From Actinophytocola sp049647105 (GTDB lineage: Bacteria; Actinomycetota; Actinomycetes; Mycobacteriales; Pseudonocardiaceae): a stretch of DNA of 64,000 nucleotides. The notes under the pieces were generated by a model. It did no database searches. It was not told where the DNA came from and saw only the letters and a program-made list of their open reading frames with translations. The stretch spans positions 1 to 64,000 of the forward strand of contig NZ_JBARWZ010000100.1 in the NCBI RefSeq assembly GCF_049647105.1, written 5' to 3'. The translations under genes and the position numbers were made by a program. This document shows, one piece after another, positions 1 to 8,217 of this stretch (positions are counted from its first letter, which is position 1; every line of letters starts with the position of its first letter).

Positions 1-172
1 CCTGCTCGTCGGAGAGCCCGATGCGCAGGTCGTTCTGGTCACCGGCCGGTGCGGCGGCGTTCGCGAACACCGTGGCGGTGCCTGCGACTAACGCGCCGGC
101 GACTAACGCCGTCAGGGTCGGCAGCACGGGTCTCCGTGCACGGGACGAGGCCACGGCGCGAAAACGTACCAC
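1..172 (-). CDS. N-terminus of a secreted or membrane-anchored protein (runs off the left edge)
   Basis: Reading leftward from a GTG at 170-172 there is an open frame of 57 codons to the window edge. It begins with several Arg residues, followed by a hydrophobic run rich in Ala, Val and Leu and an Ala-rich stretch ending near ANAAAP. This is the layout of an export signal. The visible mature part (GDQNDLRIGLSDEQ) matches no family I recognise. Two leucines are encoded by the rare codon TTA. The start codon is a guess because no clear ribosome-binding site precedes it. The terminator at 331-364 separates it from the next leftward gene. Confidence 0.5.
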   Translation of the reverse strand, partial: MVRFRAVASSRARRPVLPTLTALVAGALVAGTATVFANAAAPAGDQNDLRIGLSDEQ

Positions 173-330
173 GAATGGGTGAACTTGATAACAGAAGAGT
201 GACAATCGATCCACCAAAACAACCATCACCGCAGGCAGCCTGCGCGAATCCCGGACGGCGTCGGTTCCGAAACCCCAACTCGGCGGTCCGGAACCGTGGA
301 CTCGCGAGGGTTGTGCTTGCCGGGGACGAG

Positions 331-364
331 GAACGGCCCGCCGAGAGGTCTCGGCGGGCCGTTC
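331..364 (-). terminator. Perfect 16-bp hairpin terminator
   Basis: Bases 331-346 and 349-364 are exact reverse complements (arm GAACGGCCCGCCGAGA). This gives a GC-rich stem with a tiny loop and no U-tract. It lies just downstream of the leftward Thr-rich membrane protein gene (383-868) and is best read as its terminator. Confidence 0.7.
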
Positions 365-382
365 CGGGCAAGTGACGCTGGA

Positions 383-868
383 TCAGGACGTTGTCGAGGA
401 GCTACCTGAGCTGCCGCCGCCCGGCGTGGTGGTGGTCGTCGGGGGCGGCGTGGTGGTGGTCGTCGTGGTAGTCGTCGTCGTGGTGGGCGGCGTTGGCTTC
501 GGCGTCGTCGGTCGCGGCGTCGTCGGCTCCGGCGGCTGCGGATCGTTCGTCGGCTCGTCGTCCGTCGTCTGGCGCGTCGTGGTGGTGGTGGTCGTCGTGG
601 TGGTCGTCGTGGTCGAGGTCGTCGTCGGTGACGTCGTCGTCACATCCGTGGTGCTGTCCACCGACGTCGTGTCCCGCACCTCGATGGAGTCGCTGGTGCG
701 CTCCGGCTGCGCCTCGCCGCTCTGCCCACCCGCGAGCATGGCCACGGTCGCGAACGCGGTCGACACGACCACCCCGGCGACACTGAGCGCCAGATACGGC
801 GTGCGACGCAGGGCGCCACCTTCTTCGCTGGGCGGTGCCTCGTCCATCCGGTCCTCTGGTCCGAGCAT
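383..868 (-). CDS. Single-pass membrane protein with a mucin-like Thr/Pro-rich outer domain
   Basis: This 161-residue protein has an acidic cytoplasmic N-terminus (residues 1-22) and one hydrophobic segment at about 26-47. The rest is almost entirely Thr, Pro, Ser and Gly, with two near-homopolymeric threonine runs at about 84-98 and 130-141. That outer domain looks disordered and could be O-mannosylated by actinobacterial protein O-mannosyltransferases (inference). ATG 868-866 has a GGAGG eight bases upstream. The repetitive ACC/ACG codons keep the opposite strand open as poly-valine, which is an artefact. No functional family is recognisable. It is transcribed away from acyP and ends at the hairpin 331-364. 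Confidence 0.6.
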   Translation of the reverse strand: MLGPEDRMDEAPPSEEGGALRRTPYLALSVAGVVVSTAFATVAMLAGGQSGEAQPERTSDSIEVRDTTSVDSTTDVTTTSPTTTSTTTTTTTTTTTTTRQTTDDEPTNDPQPPEPTTPRPTTPKPTPPTTTTTTTTTTTTPPPTTTTTPGGGSSGSSSTTS

Positions 869-989
869 CCCCGAAGCCCTCCTACAATCGCTGCGGTGAC
901 GGAGCGGTCACTGCAGGCAGCGCATCACAGCGCGGTAACTTATCAGCCTTACTGAGCGCAACTTCAGACGAGCAGGAATCTCACGTTCC

Positions 990-1271
990 GTGGTTGACAT
1001 ACACGTCCGGCTGACGGCCTGGGTGCACGGCCGAGTGCAAGGTGTCGGGTTTCGCTGGTGGACTCGCGCCCGCGCGTCCGAGCTGGGCCTGCGGGGGTAC
1101 GCGAGCAACCTGACCGACGGCCGTGTCGAGGTCGTCGCGGAGGGATCGAAGGAAGACTGTTCGGGCCTGCTCGACCTGCTGCGGAGCGGCACCACCCCGG
1201 GCCACGTGGACCTCGTCGTCGAACGCTGGTCGGCCGCCAAGGGCAATGTGACGGGGTTCGCAGAGCGCTGA
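990..1271 (+). CDS. acyP: Acylphosphatase
   Basis: This 93-residue protein hydrolyses carboxyl-phosphate bonds such as those of acyl phosphates. The family signature G-R-V-Q-G-V-G-F-R is at residues 14-22. Arg22 is the phosphate-binding catalytic arginine, and Asn40 in the SNLTDG motif is the catalytic asparagine. The length is typical for the family. The start is GTG 990. acyP directly before smc is the usual actinobacterial arrangement, but here an ECF sigma/anti-sigma pair sits between them. Its stop codon lies inside the first unit of a 31-bp tandem repeat. Confidence 0.93.
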   Translation: MVDIHVRLTAWVHGRVQGVGFRWWTRARASELGLRGYASNLTDGRVEVVAEGSKEDCSGLLDLLRSGTTPGHVDLVVERWSAAKGNVTGFAER

Positions 1272-1326
1272 GCGGAGCTTGCGGAGCGATCATCGTGGCT
1301 GAGCGGAGCTTGCGGAGCGATCATCG
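1267..1326 (+). repeat. Two-copy 31-bp tandem direct repeat
   Basis: A 29-base unit containing GAGCGGAGCTTGCGGAGCGA occurs identically at 1267-1295 and 1298-1326, with a 2-base spacer. The first copy overlaps the acyP stop codon. A diverged relative lies in frame inside glnD at about 34179-34205, so the motif is dispersed and can enter coding sequence. Confidence 0.85.
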
Positions 1327-1346
1327 CTACTGAGCTGCGGGTCGGC

Positions 1347-1374
1347 TGAACCGTTCAGTGGGTGACCGCGTATG
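1347..1374 (+). promoter_or_regulatory. Candidate ECF (SigL-type) autoregulatory promoter
   Basis: TGAACC at 1347-1352 is followed after exactly 16 bases by CGTATG at 1369-1374. This matches the TGAACC-N15/16-CGT pattern that I recall for promoters of mycobacterial SigL. A start site 7-9 bases past the -10 element would fall at about 1381-1383, right on an in-frame GTG of the sigma gene. Autoregulation and leaderless translation are inferences. Confidence 0.5.
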
Positions 1375-1382
1375 ACTGGGGC

Positions 1383-1901
1383 GTGGGGAACACCCCGGAC
1401 CAGGAAGACGAGCTCATCCGTGAGCTGTACAGCCGATACCGCCGGCCGCTCTACGGCTACGTGCTGCGCGCGGTCGGTGGCGACCACCAGTACGCCGAGG
1501 ACATCGTGCAGGAGACGCTGCTCCGCGCGTGGCGCAACAGCGACACGCTGAACCCCGAGCACGCCGGGCCGTGGCTGTACACGGTCGCGCGCAACCTCGT
1601 CGTCTCCGGCTACCGCAGGCGGAGCGCGCGGGTGGACGAGGTACCGATCCTGGAGCGGGACTGGCCGCGTCCTGGCGACGACTTCGACCGCGTGCTGCAG
1701 GGCTGGCAGGTGGCCGAGGCCATGCGGGCGCTGTCCGCCGATCACCGCGCGGTGATCGGCGAGCTGTTCTACCGCAGGCGGACCATCGCCGAGACCGCGC
1801 GGGTCCTCGGTGTCCCACCGGGGACGGTCAAGTCGAGATCGTTCTACGCGCTGCGAGCGCTGCGCGACGCACTGGAGGAGAGAGGGGTGACCGAGCCGTG
1901 A
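1383..1901 (+). CDS. ECF-family RNA polymerase sigma factor, SigL-like
   Basis: This protein of about 172 residues directs RNA polymerase to a stress or envelope regulon. Region 2 is visible as LYSRYRRPLYGYVLRAVGG, AEDIVQETLLRAWRN and PWLYTVARNLV. Region 4 is RTIAETARVLGVPPGTVKSRSFYALRALR, a helix-turn-helix. The stop codon overlaps the GTG of the zinc anti-sigma gene, the normal arrangement for ECF pairs. The frame also has an upstream GTG at 1362, giving 179 residues. GTG 1383 is preferred because an ECF-type promoter at 1347-1374 would start transcription there. SigK- and SigM-type factors are the alternatives; the anti-sigma partner and promoter favour SigL. Confidence 0.88.
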   Translation: MGNTPDQEDELIRELYSRYRRPLYGYVLRAVGGDHQYAEDIVQETLLRAWRNSDTLNPEHAGPWLYTVARNLVVSGYRRRSARVDEVPILERDWPRPGDDFDRVLQGWQVAEAMRALSADHRAVIGELFYRRRTIAETARVLGVPPGTVKSRSFYALRALRDALEERGVTEP

Positions 1902-2623
1902 CCTGCCCGCACACCATGACACTGGGTGTCTACCTGCTCGGCGCCCTCGACCCCGCTGAGCGCTCCGAGTTCGAGTCGCACCTCTCCTACTGCGACATCT
2001 GCCGGGTCGAGCTGGTCCGCCTCTCGCCGCTGCCCGGGCTGCTGAACCAGATCACCCCGGAGGACTTCGCCGCCGACCTGCCGCCGACCGGCGTGGCGGG
2101 CGCGTCCGTCATCACGCAGGCCCAGCCGATCACCGAGCCCGTGTCGCTGCCCGAGCCACTGCGCCCGCTCTCCGAGCCGCGCGACACGCCGGTGGCGGCG
2201 CTGCCGGACCCCGGGGGGCGACGGCGGTACTGGCGGGTCTACGCGGCGGCCGCCGCGGTCGTCGTGCTCGCGGTGGCGGGCGTGTTCGGCTGGCGAGCGT
2301 TACGCGAGCCACCGCCCGTCGAAGGCGTCACGTGGAGTACCGAGGCAGGCACGACGAGTGTGCGGGCACGCCTCGTCGATCACGAGTGGGGCACCGAGGT
2401 GCTGTCGGAGGTCCACGGGCTTCCCCCAGGTCGGCAGTGCTATCTGAAGGTGTACGACCACTACGGCAAGTTCGAGGTCGCCGGCTGGTGGGGCACCGAC
2501 CACGACCCGGAGGCCGAGATCCCGGCGAGCACCTCCATACCGCGCGACAAGATCGAGAAGTTGGAGTACCTGCTCGACGACAAGGAGACGGTGGTCGCGA
2601 CCATCCAGGCGCCAGGACGCTGA
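1898..2623 (+). CDS. Membrane-anchored zinc anti-sigma factor (RslA-like)
   Basis: This 241-residue protein should sequester the ECF sigma factor encoded just upstream; the two genes overlap by four bases (GTGA). The N-terminal zinc-binding anti-sigma domain has H28-x3-C32-x2-C35, with C3 and H5 as further possible ligands. A proline-rich linker follows. One transmembrane helix lies at about 114-132, and an extracytoplasmic domain of about 100 residues resembles the C-terminal domain of RskA/RslA-type anti-sigmas. Release probably follows oxidation of the zinc site or regulated proteolysis (family knowledge). Leu135 is encoded by the rare TTA codon, just after the membrane helix. Confidence 0.85.
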   Translation: MTCPHTMTLGVYLLGALDPAERSEFESHLSYCDICRVELVRLSPLPGLLNQITPEDFAADLPPTGVAGASVITQAQPITEPVSLPEPLRPLSEPRDTPVAALPDPGGRRRYWRVYAAAAAVVVLAVAGVFGWRALREPPPVEGVTWSTEAGTTSVRARLVDHEWGTEVLSEVHGLPPGRQCYLKVYDHYGKFEVAGWWGTDHDPEAEIPASTSIPRDKIEKLEYLLDDKETVVATIQAPGR

Positions 2624-2720
2624 TGACTCGGGCGGCACCTCCCACGGACACGGAGGGCCCACGGGTACCCTCGGGCGGATAGAGCGGCCACTATTGGCTA
2701 CCTGAGAGGTCCAGAGTCTC

Positions 2721-5700
2721 GTGCATTTGAAGAGCCTCACGCTCAAGGGCTTCAAGTCGTTCGCCTCGGCGACCACGCTGCGTTTCGAACCCGGGATCAC
2801 GTGTGTCGTCGGCCCGAACGGCTCCGGCAAGTCCAACGTGCTCGATGCGCTGCGCTGGGTGATGGGTACCCAGGGCGCGAAGGATCTGCGCGGCGGCAAG
2901 ATGGAGGACGTCATCTTCGCCGGCACCGCGGGGCGCGCCCCGCTCGGCCGCGCCGAGGTCAGCCTCACCATCGACAACTCCGACGGCGCGCTGCCGATCG
3001 AGTACACCGAGGTGTCGATCACCCGCCGGATGTTCCGTGACGGCGCGAGCGAGTACGAGATCAACGGCAACACCTGCCGCCTGATGGACATCCAGGAGCT
3101 GCTCTCCGACTCCGGCATCGGCCGCGAGATGCACGTCATCGTCGGGCAGGGGCAGCTCTCCCAGATCCTGGAGGCCAAGCCGGAGGAGCGCAGGGCGTTC
3201 ATCGAGGAGGCCGCAGGCGTTCTCAAGCACCGCAAGCGCAAGGAGAAGGCGCTGCGGAAGCTCGACGCGATGCAGGCCAACCTCACCCGGCTCACCGACC
3301 TGACCGCCGAGCTGCGACGCCAGCTCAAGCCGCTTGGCAAGCAGGCCGAGATCGCCCGCAAGGCGCAGTCCGTGCAGGCCGACCTGCGGGACGCGCGGCT
3401 GCGCCTGCACGCCGACGACCTGGTCAACCAGCGCTCGGAGATCGCGAAGGAGCAGGCCGACGAGGCCGCCGCCCGCGCCCGCCGCCACGAGGTCGAGCAG
3501 CTGCTGGAGGTGGCCGACGCCAAGCAGACCTCCCTTGAGGACCAGCTCGCGGTCGACGCGCCGCGCCTCGCCGCCGCGCAGGACACCTGGTACCGGCTGT
3601 CGGCGCTGGAGGAGCGCCTGCGCGGCACGGTCCGGCTCGCCGTCGAGCGGGAGCGGCACCTGTCGGCGGCCGTGGAGACGCAGTCGGGTGGCCGGGACCC
3701 GGAGGAGCTGGAGTTCGAGGCCGAGGAGACGGCCGTCCGCGAGGCCGAGCTGGGCGAACACGTCGAGGTGGCCCGCGGGATGCTCGGCGAGACCGCGGAG
3801 CGCCGCGCCGAGCTGGAACAGCAGGTGCAGGCCGCCGAGCGGGCGCACATGGCCGCCGTGCGCGCGGTCGCCGACCGCCGCGAGGGCCTCGCGCGCCTCG
3901 CCGGGCAGGTCGAGGCGCTGCGCAGCAAGACCAACGCCACCGCGGAGGAGATCGAACGGCTCTCCACGACCCTCGCCGAGGCGACCGAGCGGGCCGAGCT
4001 GGCCGCCGTCGAGCTGGCCGAGGCGCAGGAGGAGACCGGTATCGAGGACTCCGACGACGCCGGGCTCGCCGAGCGCCACCAGCGTGCCGTCGAGGCGCAG
4101 AAGGCGGCGCAGGCCCGCGTCGAGGAGCTGGTGGCTGCCGAGCGGACCGCGGAGAAGGACATCGCGTCGTGGAAGGCCAGGGTCGACGCGCTGTCGATGG
4201 GCCTGAACCGCAAGGACGGCGCGGGTGTACTGCTTGCCGCCGGTGACCGGCTGCCGGGCCTGCTGGGTTCGGTCGCGGCGCTGCTGACCGTCGAGCCCGG
4301 CGCCGAGGCCGCACTGGCCGCCGCGCTGGGGCCGGTCGCGGACGCGGTGGCCGTGGCGTCCGGCGACGACGCCGTCGCCGCGCTCGACCTGCTGCGTGGC
4401 TCCGACGCGGGCCGCGCTGGCATCGTCGTCGGTGGGTTTGGTCACCACGACCGGACCGGCTGGCCCGTGCTTCCGCAGGGCGCCCGCTGGGCGGTCGACC
4501 TGGTGCGCGCACCGGAGGCGCTTCGACCCGCGGTCGGCAAGGCCCTTGACCGGGTGGCGGTCGTCGAGTCGCTGCCGATCGCCCGCCTGATCGTGGCGGC
4601 CCACCCGGCGGTCCGGGCGGTCACGACCGAGGGCGACGTGCTCGGCGCGCACTGGGCGGTCGGCGGCACGTCCCGCGCGCAGAGCGTGATCGAGGTGCAG
4701 GCCGCGGTCGACGAGGCCAACGAGAAGCTCGCCGCCGCGGAGAGTGCCGCCGAACGGGCCTCGGCCGCGCTGACCGGTGCCCGCGCCGAGCAGACGGCCC
4801 GGCTGCAGGAGGCACAGGCCACCGCGGAGGCCAAGAACGAGGGCAAGGTCCGTGCTGCCCGTTCCGCGGAGCGGCTGTCCAGGATGCGGACCGCGGTCCG
4901 GTCCGCGCAGGCCGAGGCCGAGCGCGTGCAGAACCAGCGGACCCAGGTCGAGCAGGCGCGGGAGCAGGCGCTGGTCAAGCTCGCCGAGCTGGAGGAGCGC
5001 CTGACCGTCGCCGAGGACGAGACCGTGCTCGATGACGAGCCGGACACCGTCGAGCGCGACGAGGCGAGCGCCGCGCTGGCCACCGCCCGCCAGCAGGAGA
5101 TGGACGCCCGGCTTTCGCTGCGCACCGCGGAGGAGCGGCACCGCGCGCTGTACGGCAAGGCCGAGGAGCTGCGCAGGGCCGCGCGTGCCGAGCGGGAGGC
5201 GCGGGAGCGGGCGCGGCGGGCCATGGCGCAGCGGGCACACGGGGCCGCCGTCGCACGGGCCGTCGTGGAGAGCGGTGAGCTGGCCCTGGAGCGGATCGCG
5301 CAGTCGCTGGCCGCGGCCGCCGGCGAACGGGACACCGTGCAAGCCGACCGGTATGACCGCGAGCGGGTGCTGCAGGAGGTCCGCAACCGGGTGCGTGAGC
5401 TGTCGACCGAGCTGGAGAAGCTGACCGACGCCGTGCACCGCGACGAGGTCCTGCGGGCCGAGCAGCGGATGCGGCTGGAGCAGCTCGAGACCAGGATCGC
5501 GGAGAGCTTCGGCATCGGCCTCGACGACCTGGTCGCCGAGTACGGCCCGGACGTGCCGGTGCCGCCGAGCCCGGCCGAGGTCGCCGAGTACGAGGCGGCC
5601 AAGGAGGCGGGCGAGACGGTCAGCGCGCCGCAGCCCATGCCCTACGACCGGCCGGCACAGGAGCGCCGCGCGAAGCGCGCGGAGCGCGACCTGACGCTGC

Positions 5701-6344
5701 TGGGCAAGGTGAACCCGCTCGCCCTGGAGGAGTTCGCCGCACTGGAGGAGCGCTACAAGTTCCTGTCAACGCAGCTGGAGGACCTGAAGGCGACCCGGCG
5801 CGACCTGCTCACGGTCGTGAAGGAGGTCGACGACAAGATCCTCGAGGTGTTCACGTCCGCGTACCACGACGTGGCCCGCGAGTTCGAGACCGTGTTCGCC
5901 ACGCTGTTCCCTGGTGGCGAGGGCCGGATGATCCTGACCGAGCCGGAGGACATGCTGACCACCGGCGTCGACGTCGAGGCCCGCCCGCCCGGCAAGAAGA
6001 TCAAGCGGCTGTCACTGCTGTCCGGTGGCGAGAAGTCGCTGGTGGCGGTGGGCATGCTGGTCGCGATCTTCCGCGCCCGCCCGTCGCCGTTCTACGTGAT
6101 GGACGAGGTGGAGGCGGCCCTTGACGACGTCAACATGCGTCGGCTGATCGGTCTGCTGCAGGAGCTGCGCAGCAACTCGCAGCTGATCATCATCACGCAC
6201 CAGAAGCCGACCATGGACATCGCCGACGCCCTGTACGGCGTCAGCATGCGCGGCGACGGCATCACCCAGGTGATCTCGCAGCGGATGCACGGCGAGGACA
6301 GCCCCAAGCTCGTCGCGGCACCCGCGCCCCAGCCCCAGAACTGA
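2721..6344 (+). CDS. smc: Chromosome segregation ATPase SMC
   Basis: This 1207-residue SMC protein is the core of the condensin-like complex (with ScpA and ScpB) that organises and segregates the chromosome. Walker A GPNGSGKS is at residues 31-38. Two long coiled coils flank a hinge at about residues 500-660. The ABC signature LSGGEKS is at about 1100-1106, and Walker B FYVMDEVEAALDD at about 1124-1136. Length and domain order are standard. It starts with GTG 2721, with GAGAGG upstream. A strong hairpin ends the transcript at 6354-6391. The usual neighbour ftsY has been pushed about 12 kb downstream by accessory genes. Confidence 0.97.
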   Translation: MHLKSLTLKGFKSFASATTLRFEPGITCVVGPNGSGKSNVLDALRWVMGTQGAKDLRGGKMEDVIFAGTAGRAPLGRAEVSLTIDNSDGALPIEYTEVSITRRMFRDGASEYEINGNTCRLMDIQELLSDSGIGREMHVIVGQGQLSQILEAKPEERRAFIEEAAGVLKHRKRKEKALRKLDAMQANLTRLTDLTAELRRQLKPLGKQAEIARKAQSVQADLRDARLRLHADDLVNQRSEIAKEQADEAAARARRHEVEQLLEVADAKQTSLEDQLAVDAPRLAAAQDTWYRLSALEERLRGTVRLAVERERHLSAAVETQSGGRDPEELEFEAEETAVREAELGEHVEVARGMLGETAERRAELEQQVQAAERAHMAAVRAVADRREGLARLAGQVEALRSKTNATAEEIERLSTTLAEATERAELAAVELAEAQEETGIEDSDDAGLAERHQRAVEAQKAAQARVEELVAAERTAEKDIASWKARVDALSMGLNRKDGAGVLLAAGDRLPGLLGSVAALLTVEPGAEAALAAALGPVADAVAVASGDDAVAALDLLRGSDAGRAGIVVGGFGHHDRTGWPVLPQGARWAVDLVRAPEALRPAVGKALDRVAVVESLPIARLIVAAHPAVRAVTTEGDVLGAHWAVGGTSRAQSVIEVQAAVDEANEKLAAAESAAERASAALTGARAEQTARLQEAQATAEAKNEGKVRAARSAERLSRMRTAVRSAQAEAERVQNQRTQVEQAREQALVKLAELEERLTVAEDETVLDDEPDTVERDEASAALATARQQEMDARLSLRTAEERHRALYGKAEELRRAARAEREARERARRAMAQRAHGAAVARAVVESGELALERIAQSLAAAAGERDTVQADRYDRERVLQEVRNRVRELSTELEKLTDAVHRDEVLRAEQRMRLEQLETRIAESFGIGLDDLVAEYGPDVPVPPSPAEVAEYEAAKEAGETVSAPQPMPYDRPAQERRAKRAERDLTLLGKVNPLALEEFAALEERYKFLSTQLEDLKATRRDLLTVVKEVDDKILEVFTSAYHDVAREFETVFATLFPGGEGRMILTEPEDMLTTGVDVEARPPGKKIKRLSLLSGGEKSLVAVGMLVAIFRARPSPFYVMDEVEAALDDVNMRRLIGLLQELRSNSQLIIITHQKPTMDIADALYGVSMRGDGITQVISQRMHGEDSPKLVAAPAPQPQN

Positions 6345-6353
6345 ACGGACGAG

Positions 6354-6391
6354 AAACGCCCCATCCCGGTTCGTCCGGGAGGGGGCGTTTT
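6354..6391. terminator. Bidirectional terminator between smc and the membrane protein gene
   Basis: AAACGCCCC plus TCCCGG pairs with TCCGGGA plus GGGGCGTTTT around a TTCG loop, with one mismatch near the middle. One side ends in TTTT and the other in AAA-rich sequence. It can therefore serve the rightward smc and the leftward gene 6410-6862. Confidence 0.85.
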
Positions 6392-6409
6392 CCTTGGTGC
6401 GAGGGAAGA

Positions 6410-6862
6410 TCAGGCGGCGTACGGGGTCGCGCCACCGACCGGCTTCGGCGCCGCGCGGAACGTGAGGAGAGCCGCCACACCGGAGACGATGGCGGCGATC
6501 AGACCGAGGAACAGGCCGAATCCGGGGGAGATGTACGAGTCGAGCGTCACCAGGCGCAGCAGGATCAGCAGGATCGCGACTCCGGACAGGATCAGCCAGG
6601 TCATGGCGAGTCTCGGCACCTCGACTCCCACGTGGGGAAGGAAGACGAGCACACCGGCGGCGACGAGTAACAGGACTGAGAACCAGCCGAGGAAGCCCAC
6701 GTTCCAGGCACTCGCGGTGGTGTCGACCACCATGCCCAAACCGAATTCGTCTTCGAGGTCGAGCGATGCCCAGGTGAGGAAACTGAAGATGAACGCTGCG
6801 AGGCCGGCGCCGATGCCTGCCCATTCAAGGGTCGTAACCCGCTTGACATCGAATTCAGCCAT
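6410..6862 (-). CDS. Four-helix membrane protein of unknown function
   Basis: This 150-residue protein has four hydrophobic segments at about 15-33, 58-77, 87-106 and 113-136. A cytoplasmic start (MAEFDVKRVTTLEW) and a short polar tail flank them. ATG 6862-6860 is preferred over the in-frame GTG three bases upstream because GGAG lies seven bases before it. No motif identifies a function; small four-helix proteins of this kind are common and unnamed in actinobacteria. It converges on smc through a shared terminator and is divergent from the acetyltransferase gene at 7061. Confidence 0.75.
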   Translation of the reverse strand: MAEFDVKRVTTLEWAGIGAGLAAFIFSFLTWASLDLEDEFGLGMVVDTTASAWNVGFLGWFSVLLLVAAGVLVFLPHVGVEVPRLAMTWLILSGVAILLILLRLVTLDSYISPGFGLFLGLIAAIVSGVAALLTFRAAPKPVGGATPYAA

Positions 6863-7060
6863 CACGCAACTCCGGTTTTAAGTGTTCGGGAGACCGTCCA
6901 ACATGGACGATGACGAGGAGCAAGTATGGAGCATCTTTGGCCTGGTGACGTAACGGATGGGCATCAACTTCGCAGGTGTGCCCGGTCGGTCGCACGGTAC
7001 TGCCCGACGGGGCAGAAATGAGTTCGCGCGGAGTGGGTGCGGCAGTTCAGGATTTCGGAC

Positions 7061-7999
7061 ATGTATGACGTTCGCACCGCGAACCCGGTCGATCTGGAGG
7101 CCGTGATCGCGTTGGTCACCCGGCTGCAGCAGGAGCCGGCGCACCGGGTCGCCTTCCATGGTGAGACCCCACAGGAGGTGGCCGAGGAGCTGGCCGCCAT
7201 CGAACCGGGATGGCCTGCGTGCGCGGTGGTCGCCGCCGACCGCAACGGCCGCGTGCGGGGGGTCCTGTCCGTCGAGGTGGACCACGGGCAGCGGCGCGCC
7301 TACCTGTATGGGCCGTACGTGGACGTGCCCGCCAACCACCCCGCGGCGGGCAACCTGTGGCAGGCCACGGCCGACTCGATGCTCGACCAGGCGCGGTGGC
7401 TGCCCGCGATGGCGGGCGTGCACACCCTCGAACTGTTCGGCCACCGCGAGAACCGCCTGCTCGCCGACTTCGCCACCCGGCACGGGTTCACCGCGGCCAT
7501 GAGTACCCGCTGCTACACGCTCACCGCCGCGCCGCTGCGCAGCCTGCTCGTCCGCAACACCCCCGACGACCGCGTCGTCCCGCTGCCCGCCGACCCGGCG
7601 GTGCGGGCCGCGGTCTCCGCCCTGCACGACCGGTGTTTCCCCGGCGCGCCGACGACCGGCGCCCAGCTGGTGACCGGCGACCGGCACACGGTGGTGGTGC
7701 TGGCGGGGGAGAAAGGGCTGCTGGGGTACGCGGCCGGGTACACGCAGGCGGAGGAGTACTACGTCGACATGGTGGGCGTCGCCGAGGACGCGCGGTCGTG
7801 CGGGGTCGGCAGGTCGCTGGTGCGGCGGCTGCTCGGCGAGCTGTCCGGTGCCGACGGTGTCCGGGACCGGGCGGCCGCCCTGATCCGGACCGGGAACGAC
7901 GCGTCGGAGCGAATGTTCACCAAGCTGGGCTTCGAGTTGGCGGAGGAGCTGGTGAGCTACCAGGCCGACGTGACGAGGGCGCACCGCCGAGCGGTCTAG
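7061..7999 (+). CDS. Two-domain GNAT acetyltransferase
   Basis: This protein of about 312 residues holds two GNAT folds in tandem. The N-terminal half (YDVRTANPVDLEAVIALVTRLQ) looks degenerate. The C-terminal half has the acetyl-CoA loop in VGVAEDARSCGVGRSLVRRLL and the terminal N-DASERMFTKLGFE motif. The substrate cannot be inferred; such tandem proteins act on antibiotics, thiols or amino groups of metabolites. ATG 7061 has AGGA upstream; an in-frame GTG at 7037 would add eight residues. A dispersed repeat starts right at its stop codon. Confidence 0.8.
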   Translation: MYDVRTANPVDLEAVIALVTRLQQEPAHRVAFHGETPQEVAEELAAIEPGWPACAVVAADRNGRVRGVLSVEVDHGQRRAYLYGPYVDVPANHPAAGNLWQATADSMLDQARWLPAMAGVHTLELFGHRENRLLADFATRHGFTAAMSTRCYTLTAAPLRSLLVRNTPDDRVVPLPADPAVRAAVSALHDRCFPGAPTTGAQLVTGDRHTVVVLAGEKGLLGYAAGYTQAEEYYVDMVGVAEDARSCGVGRSLVRRLLGELSGADGVRDRAAALIRTGNDASERMFTKLGFELAEELVSYQADVTRAHRRAV

Positions 8000-8150
8000 T
8001 GCCTGTCCTATGGATCTTTGTGCCGAGGGTCCGAACCTGACCATCAGTGACCTCAGGGGAACGTGACGGCACCCAGCCACTAACCACCCACGGTCCGAGG
8101 ATGCGCTGGGTCGAGACCAACACTTTGAATTCCGGGGAGGCGGACTAGCC
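7996..8150 (+). repeat. Dispersed 3'-end repeat, copy A
   Basis: This copy starts at the stop codon of the acetyltransferase gene. Its first conserved block includes CCTCAGGGGAACGTGACG (8051-8068). Its second block, at about 8120-8147, includes GACCAACAC and CCGGGGAGGCGGACTAGC. Copies B (11303-11442, minus), C (19960-20045, plus) and D (58690-58795, minus) are related. The role is unknown; see findings. Confidence 0.75.
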
Positions 8151-8205
8151 CCTGCAACGGCCGGCTTTTGCTGCCCGTGCGCGGTGGTCCACCGGCGCGG
8201 GACAC

Positions 8206-8211
8206 TAGGTT
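8206..8211 (+). promoter_or_regulatory. -10 element for a leaderless transcript
   Basis: TAGGTT lies six bases before ATG 8218, the spacing expected when transcription starts at the start codon. No recognisable -35 element or ribosome-binding site is seen. Confidence 0.4.
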
Positions 8212-8217
8212 GTGGTG

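Noticed and set aside
372..899. Long rightward frame encoding poly-valine opposite the Thr-rich gene
   Set aside because: It is the complement of threonine codon repeats; the leftward frame has a ribosome-binding site, a membrane helix and a terminator.
2691..5438. Leftward frame of 915 codons across smc
   Set aside because: Antisense frame kept open by GC-rich codon bias; smc is unambiguous on the other strand.
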